A DNA stretch of 64,000 nt, from assembly GCF_003315205.1 (NCBI RefSeq), contig NZ_QNRR01000011.1, positions 124,001 through 188,000 of the forward strand. Reading direction: 5' to 3'. The position numbers and the translations under genes were made by a program. The stretch is from Roseimicrobium gellanilyticum (GTDB taxonomy: Bacteria > Verrucomicrobiota > Verrucomicrobiia > Verrucomicrobiales > Verrucomicrobiaceae). This document shows, one piece after another, positions 26,720 through 33,963 of the stretch. The notes beneath the pieces were generated by a model, which saw nothing but the letters and a program-made list of their open reading frames with translations, was not told the origin of the DNA and did no database searches. The first letter of the stretch is position 1. Each line of letters begins with the position of its first letter.

Positions 26720-29700
26720 TCGAGCGCATCATTGAGTGGAGCCTCAAGAACCGCTTCCTTGTCGCCTGTGGCGCCTTGCTGCTCATCGCCATGGGGGTGA
26801 GAGCCATTTACCTCACCCCGGTAGATGCGATTCCGGACCTCACGGAAAACCAAGTCCTCGTCTATGCCGACTGGATGGGCCGCAGTCCGCAGGAGGTGGA
26901 AGACCAGGTGACCTTCCCCTTGTCCACCGGCCTGCAAGGCTTGGCTGGGGTGAAGGAGGTGCGTGCGACCTCCATGTTCGGATTCTCGCTTGTCACCATC
27001 ATCTTCGAGGACAAGGTGGACACGTACTTCGCGAGGGCGCGTGTCCTGGAGCGGCTCAACTACCTGCAAGGATCCATGCCAGAGGGTGTGCAGCCTCAGC
27101 TTGGGCCGGATGCCTCGGGCCTCGGCTGGGTCTATCAATACTACTTTGATGTGGATCCGGCGCAGGCAGCAAACGGCGGCTACGACCTCTCGCAATTGCG
27201 TTCACTTCAGGACTGGTATGTGCGCTATCAGCTCGCCAGCGTGCAGGGCGTGGCCGAGGTGGCCAGCATTGGCGGTTTCGTGAAACAGTATCAGGTGGAG
27301 CTGTCCTCCACCAAGATGCGCATGGCAAACGTCACGCTCATGGACGTGATGACCGCAGTGCAGAACGCCAATCTCAACGTCGGCGGCAAGGTGGTGGAGG
27401 AGAACGGCGCGGAGTTCGTGTTGCGCGGCATTGGACTGGTCACGAGCCCTGAGGATCTGGAACTCGTCACGGTCAAATCGGTGGAGGGAACCCCCGTCTA
27501 TCTGAAGGACATCGCCACAGTCCAGATCGGCGGTGACTTCCGGCGAGGTGCTCTTGACCTGAATGGTCAAGAGGCCGTGGGGGGCACGGTGGTAATGCGC
27601 ACAGGTGAGAACGCCAAAGCTGTAATCGAACGCATAAAAGAAAAGATCGAGCAGATCGCTCCCAGCCTGCCCCCGGGAGTCACCATCAAGCCATTCTATG
27701 ATCGCAGTGAACTGATCGACAACACCATCGGCACGCTCAAGCATGCGCTGACCGAGGAGATCATTCTGGTCACGCTCGCGCACATCATCTTCCTCTGGCA
27801 TTTCCGCAGCATTCTCATCGTCACGCTGCCACTTCCTGTCTCCATCCTGATTTCCTTCCTGCTCATGAAGGAGTTCGGTATCACGAGCAACATCATGTCC
27901 CTGACGGGCATCGCCATCGCCATCGGAGTGCTGGTGGATGCCGCCATCGTGGTCACGGAGAATGTCATTCGCCACTGTGAAAGGGCCGAAGAAGAAAAGG
28001 GCGGTAGGCTGAGTTCGCAGGAGACCTGGGATGTCACGCTGGCAGCCTGCAAGCAGGTAGGCAGGCCCATCTTCTTTGCCATGGCCATCATCATCCTGGC
28101 CTTTGTGCCGGTGTTTGCTCTGGCCGGACAGGAGGGCAAACTGTTTCACCCGCTCGCCTTCACCAAGACGTTCGCGATGATCGGATCCACGCTCCTCGCG
28201 GTGACTTTGGTGCCGGTGCTGTGCTCGTTGCTGGTCCGCGGGCCATTCCACTCCGAGGAACACAACATCGTGATGAAGTTCCTGCTGCGCATCTATGAGC
28301 CGGCGCTCGATTGGGCACTCGACCATCGCAAGACGGTCATCATGACAGCGCTGTTCATCCTCTCCGTCGCACTGCTCACTGCCTTCGGACTACCACGCAC
28401 CACGGTGAAACAGATCCGCGATGCTGGCCATCCACGGCTGGCGGACGTGCTCACTGGCTTTGGCAAGGAATTCATGCCGCCGCTCAATGAGGGCAGCCTG
28501 CTTTACATGCCGGTGATGATGCCAAAAACGGGCCTCAGCGAGATCCAGCGTGTCATGTCCTGGCAGGACAAGATCATTGCAGCAACGCCCGAAGTGGAGA
28601 CGGTCGCTGGCAAGCTGGGCCGATTTGAAACCGCCACGGATCCTGCGCCCACCGAGATGCTGGAAACGACCATCATGCTCAAGCCTGAGTACATTCCGGA
28701 TGGCCGCTGGCGCGTGAAACGCAACCCCGCGTGGCGCGAAGGCATGACAGTCGAAAAGCTGAAAGCCGAACTCACCGAGAAGATGAAGCAGGTGCCTGGC
28801 TATGTCCCCGCATTCCTGCAGCCCATCGAAAACCGCATCCTGATGCTCTATACTGGCATCCGCGCGCAGGTGGGCGTGAAGATCTACGGCGACAATCTCG
28901 ACAAGATCCAGCGCAAAGCCTTCGAGGTGGAGCGGCTGATCAACAGCATCGAAGGTGCCAGCGGTGTCTCGCCCTCCCGCGTCCAGGGCAAACCGTATCT
29001 CAACATCCAGGTCGATCGTCAAGCCATGGCCCGCTATGGCCTCAGCGCTAAAGACGTACTCGATGCCGTGGAAATTGCCATCGGCGGAAAGAACGCCAGC
29101 ACCACGATTGAAGGCAGACAGCGTTTCCCCATTCAGATCCGCGTGGAGCGAGGCGAACGTGATGACATCGAAAAGCTGAGCAGCATCCTCATCGCAGCGC
29201 GGCCCGGTATGAGCGCTGCCAGTGCGTCACCGGCAGTTGGCGGAATGAGCGGTGGCATGGCTGGTGGCGGCAGTCCAGCAGCCCCAGTCGGCGGCATGGC
29301 CACCGCAGGCTCTGAGCAGCCTATTCCCTACATTCCGCTGGGCATGGTGGCGAAAATCACCCGCGAGGTAGGCGCCAACGAAATCGCCAGCGAGAATGGC
29401 CGTCTGCGCTCCTACGTGCAGGCCAACGTCCAGGACCGCGACTTGGGCGGCTTTGTGCAGGAAATCGAGCAGAAGCTCAAGAGCATTAACTGGGAGGGCA
29501 TGACCTACAAGATGACGGGCGAGTACGAGAATCAGCGCCGCTTCGTGCAGACCATGCAGGTCGTCTTTCCCATCGTCCTGCTCATCATCTTCGTCCTCCT
29601 GTACATCGTCTATCACAGCGCTCTGGAAGCCGCTCACGTCATGCTTGCCGTGCCTTTCGCACTGAGCGGTGGCGTACTCCTGCAAAAACTCCTGGGCTAC

Positions 29701-30120
29701 AATTTCAACGGTGCCGTCTGGGTTGGCTACATCGCGCTCTTCGGAACCGCCGTCCAGACCGGGGTCGTCATGGTCGTGTATCTGGAGGAAACCGTGAAAG
29801 CTCGCATGGCCGCACTCGGCAGCGCATTCTCATACGCCGACCTCGTCCAGGCCGTGAAGGACGGCGCCCGCCTCCGCCTCCGCCCAAAAGTGATGACCGT
29901 CGCCACCATCGTCGCATCCCTGATGCCCATCATGTGGAGCCACCGCCAGGGCGCCGAAGTCATGAAGCCCCTGGCGACTCCCGTGATCGGCGGCATGATT
30001 TCCAGCCTTGTTCACATCCTCATTGTCACCCCGGTGATTTTCCTGTGGCTTCGAAGCAGGGAGTTGAGAAAAGGCCATCAATTGCCATCGACCCGAGTGG
30101 ACAGTATACCAAAAGGTTGA
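26716..30120 (+). CDS. cusA-like: CusA-type Cu/Ag RND pump, set 3
   Basis: 1134 residues from a GTG that overlaps the adaptor stop. TM4 motif TGIAIAIGVLVDAAIVVTEN and RHCE are of the monovalent-cation class. Methionines sit at the three positions expected for the CusA substrate site: LLYMPVMMPKTG, PTEMLETTIMLKPE, and ENRILMLYTGIRAQVG. An unusual low-complexity Gly/Ala/Met insertion (GMSAASASPAVGGMSGGMAG and onwards, encoded at about 29205-29320) lengthens a periplasmic domain by roughly 35 residues relative to typical CusA. Exports Cu(I)/Ag(I) from the periplasm (family knowledge). Confidence 0.9.
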   Translation: MIERIIEWSLKNRFLVACGALLLIAMGVRAIYLTPVDAIPDLTENQVLVYADWMGRSPQEVEDQVTFPLSTGLQGLAGVKEVRATSMFGFSLVTIIFEDKVDTYFARARVLERLNYLQGSMPEGVQPQLGPDASGLGWVYQYYFDVDPAQAANGGYDLSQLRSLQDWYVRYQLASVQGVAEVASIGGFVKQYQVELSSTKMRMANVTLMDVMTAVQNANLNVGGKVVEENGAEFVLRGIGLVTSPEDLELVTVKSVEGTPVYLKDIATVQIGGDFRRGALDLNGQEAVGGTVVMRTGENAKAVIERIKEKIEQIAPSLPPGVTIKPFYDRSELIDNTIGTLKHALTEEIILVTLAHIIFLWHFRSILIVTLPLPVSILISFLLMKEFGITSNIMSLTGIAIAIGVLVDAAIVVTENVIRHCERAEEEKGGRLSSQETWDVTLAACKQVGRPIFFAMAIIILAFVPVFALAGQEGKLFHPLAFTKTFAMIGSTLLAVTLVPVLCSLLVRGPFHSEEHNIVMKFLLRIYEPALDWALDHRKTVIMTALFILSVALLTAFGLPRTTVKQIRDAGHPRLADVLTGFGKEFMPPLNEGSLLYMPVMMPKTGLSEIQRVMSWQDKIIAATPEVETVAGKLGRFETATDPAPTEMLETTIMLKPEYIPDGRWRVKRNPAWREGMTVEKLKAELTEKMKQVPGYVPAFLQPIENRILMLYTGIRAQVGVKIYGDNLDKIQRKAFEVERLINSIEGASGVSPSRVQGKPYLNIQVDRQAMARYGLSAKDVLDAVEIAIGGKNASTTIEGRQRFPIQIRVERGERDDIEKLSSILIAARPGMSAASASPAVGGMSGGMAGGGSPAAPVGGMATAGSEQPIPYIPLGMVAKITREVGANEIASENGRLRSYVQANVQDRDLGGFVQEIEQKLKSINWEGMTYKMTGEYENQRRFVQTMQVVFPIVLLIIFVLLYIVYHSALEAAHVMLAVPFALSGGVLLQKLLGYNFNGAVWVGYIALFGTAVQTGVVMVVYLEETVKARMAALGSAFSYADLVQAVKDGARLRLRPKVMTVATIVASLMPIMWSHRQGAEVMKPLATPVIGGMISSLVHILIVTPVIFLWLRSRELRKGHQLPSTRVDSIPKG

Positions 30121-30151
30121 CGCCGGCCGGAGTGGTCATCACATGTCAAAA

Positions 30152-31591
30152 CTATACGTAAAACTTATATTTGGGATGGGGAGTGATGTTTTCCGGAACC
30201 TCGCGGAGGATGTCGCCCACCAATCGAGCGAAGCGGACCGTTATTGGCATAAGCCCATACATGCGAGCCGAGTTCCAATTCATTTTCGTGAGGGCAAGCG
30301 CCTCCTTTAGCAACTGCGAACGAGGAGTGTCTCCGATGTGGTCGGCCAATTCAAGGGGGCTGGGAACGTGTCCTTGCGGAAATCGCCCGAGGAAGGGGAT
30401 GTAGCCCGTGGTATAGAGGAAAGAAACGTCGCCAAGAGTAAACGACGTCCCTCGCAAAGGCGGGTAGGAGCCAGCGCGAATTAAACGGATCTCGCTGGTT
30501 GGGCGAAGAGCTACCAAATCACATTGGGACACCCGTCGTAGAGACCTTTGGAAACCCCGAGTTTCGTCCGGGTCGAACCGCGAGGTCTTATGGACCACGA
30601 TTCGAGTAGGTCGTTGATGACGAAGTTTCTCATACTGCTCCAACACGTCATCAATCAATTGCGCCGCCAAATCCTCTGTCAGGTGAGGGGTCTTCCCCTG
30701 TTTCTGCTCGTCCCAATTGAAGTTGTGCCCCCTGAGTACCAGCCCTTCTCCGTTCTCGTCAAACGCCTGTACGAGGCTTGTCCGCAGCGTGGAAGCCTGT
30801 CCAAGCGGTCTGTAGAAACTGACGCCAACGAAGCAGCTGGAGGCCGGCAGATCGGCGGGTCCCCATGGCAGGCCATCGACTTTAAAATAGAGACCGTTGA
30901 AGAGATTCCATGCCCGCTCAGAAAGGTGATCGAGTTCACGGGAGCTAGCTTCTACATTCAACGTCGATTCCTGAATGATCTGGGTTGCGGTGTTGTACTG
31001 CATCGCCCTTGCTTTGAAGGCACGTCGCAGATCGCGATGGACCATTCCCACACCCTTCTCGTGGTAGTCAGCAACGCGGCACTCCTTGAACATTTCTGGA
31101 GGGACCACAAGCACCACGTAGTTCAGCGGGTGATCGTGCTCTTGTGTCATGAGCCGAAGCTTTTCCGTGAGCAGCTCCAACGTTGCGTCGAAACGTTGTT
31201 TGCTGTCGCGAATCTTAAGAAGGTCACCGAGTTCAGTTTGGGTGATCTTTTCGTTAAAGCTATCATCCATCTTGAGGGTGAAGCGGTAACCTCTGTCAAT
31301 CTTGCATCCCGGGAACGGAGCATGCTGATCGTCGCCATCAAGACCATCGCAGCAGGTCTCATAAAACCGCATCGCCTTCTGAATTCCTTCGCCCGTGCCA
31401 ATGAATCCAGCGTGCACCTCGGTCTTGTGCCGGGATGTGCCCACCGAAGCTGGACCATAGAGAGGGATTCCAACTTTGGGATCCACGTGCATCGAGCCAC
31501 CTCCGAATGTCAAAGACGGCTCTTCGAACCACTCTGATGAGGCTGTGATCTGTTTGAGCTGCTTCTGCTGAAAGGGTTTAGTCGGCCTCAT
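30152..31591 (-). CDS. Short prokaryotic Argonaute (MID-PIWI), catalytically inactive
   Basis: 479 residues from ATG 31591, preceded by GAGGAGG 9 nt upstream and overlapping the partner's 3' end by 14 nt (an open frame extends back to 31684 but without a good start). MID domain about 100-215: HPLNYVVLVVPPEMF and the 5'-end-binding helix region FKARAMQYNTATQIIQEST. PIWI about 225-479: ERAWNLFNGLYFKVDGLPW, CFVGVSFYRP, RPTRIVVHKTSRF, LTKMNWNS..., and the typical C-terminus HPKYKFYV. The catalytic Asp positions are replaced (GVS for GxD; HKTSRF for the xRDG segment), so it should bind guide/target without cutting, as in other short pAgos that signal to an APAZ partner. No N or PAZ domain. Confidence 0.85.
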   Translation of the reverse strand: MRPTKPFQQKQLKQITASSEWFEEPSLTFGGGSMHVDPKVGIPLYGPASVGTSRHKTEVHAGFIGTGEGIQKAMRFYETCCDGLDGDDQHAPFPGCKIDRGYRFTLKMDDSFNEKITQTELGDLLKIRDSKQRFDATLELLTEKLRLMTQEHDHPLNYVVLVVPPEMFKECRVADYHEKGVGMVHRDLRRAFKARAMQYNTATQIIQESTLNVEASSRELDHLSERAWNLFNGLYFKVDGLPWGPADLPASSCFVGVSFYRPLGQASTLRTSLVQAFDENGEGLVLRGHNFNWDEQKQGKTPHLTEDLAAQLIDDVLEQYEKLRHQRPTRIVVHKTSRFDPDETRGFQRSLRRVSQCDLVALRPTSEIRLIRAGSYPPLRGTSFTLGDVSFLYTTGYIPFLGRFPQGHVPSPLELADHIGDTPRSQLLKEALALTKMNWNSARMYGLMPITVRFARLVGDILREVPENITPHPKYKFYV

Positions 31592-32876
31592 CGTCGGAAT
31601 CCTCCTCATCTGTCTCTTCTTCCTCGTCATCTTGCCCAGAGGACGCTTGCTGAAGTTCACCAAAGGTGAAAAGGTCTTCATCAAAGACTTGGTTGGTAAA
31701 TGCCTTGGCGTCGGCTGGAATGCCCTCCCACTCTACATCGAGGGACAATAGCTGTGTTTCAACAATGGCGAACTGTGCCCCAAAGTTCAGGATGAAGCGC
31801 GGTTTTCCGCCAGACAAGAAGTCACGCCAAAAGTGGACTTCGCTCAAATAGCCGTCGTTGAACATCCTGGCTTTCAACTTCGTGACTTTGCGGCCGACGA
31901 ATTTTGAATTGTAAGGAGTCACTCCATCTTTGGTGACGTGCCGTTCGGGGCGAATGGTGAAGCACCATTGCTCAGCAGCGAGTTGATGGAAGCTGAGGTC
32001 GGCGGCCAGGTGAAGCCAGTGCCTTTTCCCTTCGCCTGTTTTCCGCGTTTTTGGATTCCACACGACATTGCGAGACTCGTTGCGTCCAGTGAGAGTGCGA
32101 TATGGTTCAACTCGTTCGGTTTCGGCTTCTGTCGGGACAAAGTAGAAGCGGTGATGTTCTCGGTCGAAGAAGACTCTCTTTCGTCCGCAGTGCTTCGCTA
32201 TCGCGCTATTCAGTAAACTTACGAATCGTCGCTTCCCCTCAGCCTCCGTGCACAAATCTCTCACGGGAATACGGATCGCTCCAACCGGGTTCGCAACTTT
32301 CGCGAAGGGGTTCTCATAGGCGCGAAGATCCTGGAAGGCGAACAGCCGGTTCTCTCTAAGAATGAAAGGGACGAACTCCTCTCGGCTGATGCTCATGTAA
32401 TCAATTTCCTTCTTCACTTCGTCCTTCTGCTTCTCTGTGTAGTCGGTTTCGGCAGAATAAACGTACCTTGGCAACTGCGAAACGTGAAGGAGCGTGCTGT
32501 GCAACGATTCCTTTGTTTTGGCTGTTGGCGCTTTTGTCTGAGGAAGACGGGTTGCCTTTGCGATTTTGGCCTCGTGGTCTGCCTTCATCTGCCGCAGAAC
32601 CTGCACACTGTAGACCTGGGGATTACGGTCGACTACGGTGTGGTGAGGAGAACATAACAAGAGAATATTCGTGGCCTTATTACGTTGCTCATCACTCATC
32701 TTCTCTCGACCACGAGGTCCCTGTCGTTGCTCTGCAACAATGTGAGCGAGTTCGCCAATAATCGTGGCATCGGATCCGGCATCGTAGTTGACAAGCGATA
32801 CTCCGCAGCCCGGAAAGGCGCACACGCCACCCGAAGCTAGGCAAACCAATTTCTGCTCTGGAAGCGGAATTGACAT
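31578..32876 (-). CDS. HNH nuclease-APAZ fusion, partner of the short Argonaute
   Basis: 432 residues. N-terminal HNH/Zn finger: C19 and C24 (CAFPGC), H45 (GELAHIVAE), N70, then C75, H78, H79 and D83 (NILLLCSPHHTVVD). From about 105 to 405 a region without HNH features (LPRYVYSAETDYTEKQKDE, PVGAIRIPVRDLCTEAEGK, RHWLHLAADLSFHQLAAEQ, VHFWRDFLSGGKPRFILNF) fits the APAZ domain that pairs with short pAgos. The last about 20 residues are almost all Asp/Glu. Predicted role: the Ago senses invader nucleic acid and releases HNH cleavage, killing the cell or the invader. The nuclease type is what distinguishes it from SIR2-, TIR- and DREN-APAZ systems. Confidence 0.85.
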   Translation of the reverse strand: MSIPLPEQKLVCLASGGVCAFPGCGVSLVNYDAGSDATIIGELAHIVAEQRQGPRGREKMSDEQRNKATNILLLCSPHHTVVDRNPQVYSVQVLRQMKADHEAKIAKATRLPQTKAPTAKTKESLHSTLLHVSQLPRYVYSAETDYTEKQKDEVKKEIDYMSISREEFVPFILRENRLFAFQDLRAYENPFAKVANPVGAIRIPVRDLCTEAEGKRRFVSLLNSAIAKHCGRKRVFFDREHHRFYFVPTEAETERVEPYRTLTGRNESRNVVWNPKTRKTGEGKRHWLHLAADLSFHQLAAEQWCFTIRPERHVTKDGVTPYNSKFVGRKVTKLKARMFNDGYLSEVHFWRDFLSGGKPRFILNFGAQFAIVETQLLSLDVEWEGIPADAKAFTNQVFDEDLFTFGELQQASSGQDDEEEETDEEDSDDEAD

Positions 32877-32883
32877 GTCATCG

Positions 32884-32889
32884 ATTATA
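32884..32889 (-). promoter_or_regulatory. -10 element of the HNH-APAZ/Argonaute operon
   Basis: A perfect TATAAT on the minus strand ends 7 nt before the HNH-APAZ ATG, with TTGAAA 15 nt upstream as a possible short-spaced -35. This predicts transcription starting at or next to the start codon, i.e. a leaderless mRNA; no Shine-Dalgarno is visible. Confidence 0.4.
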
Positions 32890-33019
32890 ATCTTTTTTCG
32901 ACAATTTCAAAAAGTTAATAATCGCCAATGGCAGACTCTCTTCCACTTCTGTGGAACGCCGGAGCGCACTATGGACTAGGAAGCCTAGGGATGAGAAGCT
33001 GCTTAGGGATCGCACAGCT

Positions 33020-33050
33020 AAAAGAAAAGCCCCGCTGATTCAGCGAAGCT
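33020..33050 (-). terminator. Rho-independent terminator after the DUF932 gene
   Basis: On the minus strand CGCTGA-A-TCAGCG with flanking GC pairs is followed by GGGGCTTTTCTTTT; it is 15-45 nt beyond the DUF932 stop and closes the minus-strand array before the Argonaute locus. Confidence 0.7.
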
Positions 33051-33065
33051 CTCCTTGAGGGCACC

Positions 33066-33863
33066 TCAGTTGAGCCCGAGCCCAACGTGGGTGTCCAGCA
33101 AGCCGTGGAGTGCTTCCGTGCGTTTCGGAAGCTCAGCCAGGTTGCCATCTTTTAACGATTCCGTGAATGCGTTGAAGAGCGACCAAACATTGCGTGCCTC
33201 GAATGCAGCATGCCGAGGTTCTCGCCATTCATGAAGAACGGAGGGAATGAGGCGATTACTGCAGACGCCGACATCCGTGGCCCGGATGACGAGGTCGTGG
33301 GCGCTGGCGTCGTCGATATCGGCCTCTTTGTAGGCGCCGATACGCTTGTCTTGATCGTGCCATTTGGCCATGAGGCGACCCACGGCCCGCTCAGTGAGTT
33401 GGGGCAGATCGCGCATGATGAAGCGCGTGTGCTTCCTGGCGAATTTGACCTCTCCGGAGAAGCTGAGGTTGTCGCAGCAAAAGACAGTGGCGCCAGCGAC
33501 GATACCCGCGGGGAATGTCTTGTCATGGCTGTTACGTAGGCCTAGCACCCAGCAGTAGTCCTGGCTGGAACTGCGGCCCATGATTTCCATGAGACCAAAG
33601 TAGCGATTTCCTTCAGCATCCAGGCTGTGGGCTACACTGCCCAAGCGAAGGTTAGAGGCTGCCAGAGTCCGCTCGATGGTTTGAACCAGTGTGGCATGGG
33701 GGATGGGTTGCCAGGTCGCAGTTGATGGCGGGGTGCGAACTCTGGCAACTTCATCCAATGTGGCGAGGCGGGCACCGCAATGGAGGATGAGATTTGGATG
33801 GTGTGGCCGGGCCTGAACGGGAGGCGCCGTGACGACCGGGAGTGCGAGGGCATTGTCATTCAT
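33066..33863 (-). CDS. DUF932-family protein
   Basis: 265 residues from ATG 33863, with AAAGGA about 9 nt upstream. Characteristic DUF932 phrases: LGSVAHSLDAEGNRYFGLME, YCWVLGLRNSHDKTFPAGI, VFCCDNLSFSGEVKFARKH and RFIMRDLP. The family is common on plasmids and phages, and its biochemical function is not established. A hairpin separates it from the clamp gene upstream, so it has its own expression unit. Confidence 0.75.
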   Translation of the reverse strand: MNDNALALPVVTAPPVQARPHHPNLILHCGARLATLDEVARVRTPPSTATWQPIPHATLVQTIERTLAASNLRLGSVAHSLDAEGNRYFGLMEIMGRSSSQDYCWVLGLRNSHDKTFPAGIVAGATVFCCDNLSFSGEVKFARKHTRFIMRDLPQLTERAVGRLMAKWHDQDKRIGAYKEADIDDASAHDLVIRATDVGVCSNRLIPSVLHEWREPRHAAFEARNVWSLFNAFTESLKDGNLAELPKRTEALHGLLDTHVGLGLN

Positions 33864-33902
33864 GATGGTGGTTCCTTTCTTATGGTGAGACTCAAATGAA
33901 GA

Positions 33903-33931
33903 GGCCCATGCAGCGGGTTGCTGCATGGGCC
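33903..33931 (-). terminator. Hairpin between the clamp and DUF932 genes
   Basis: GGCCCATGCAGC (33903-33914) and GCTGCATGGGCC (33920-33931) pair perfectly across a 5-nt loop. On the minus strand it is followed by TCTTCATTTGAG, and then by the AAAGGA leader of the DUF932 gene. Confidence 0.6.
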
Positions 33932-33963
33932 GGAGCGGTGGTTGCGGAGTTGAGCGAAGTCGG

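Noticed and set aside
27202-28326. A 374-codon minus-strand frame
   Set aside because: Antisense to the CusA-like pump; no recognisable motif.
30548-31537. A 329-codon plus-strand frame
   Set aside because: Antisense to the Argonaute gene, which has clear MID-PIWI signatures.
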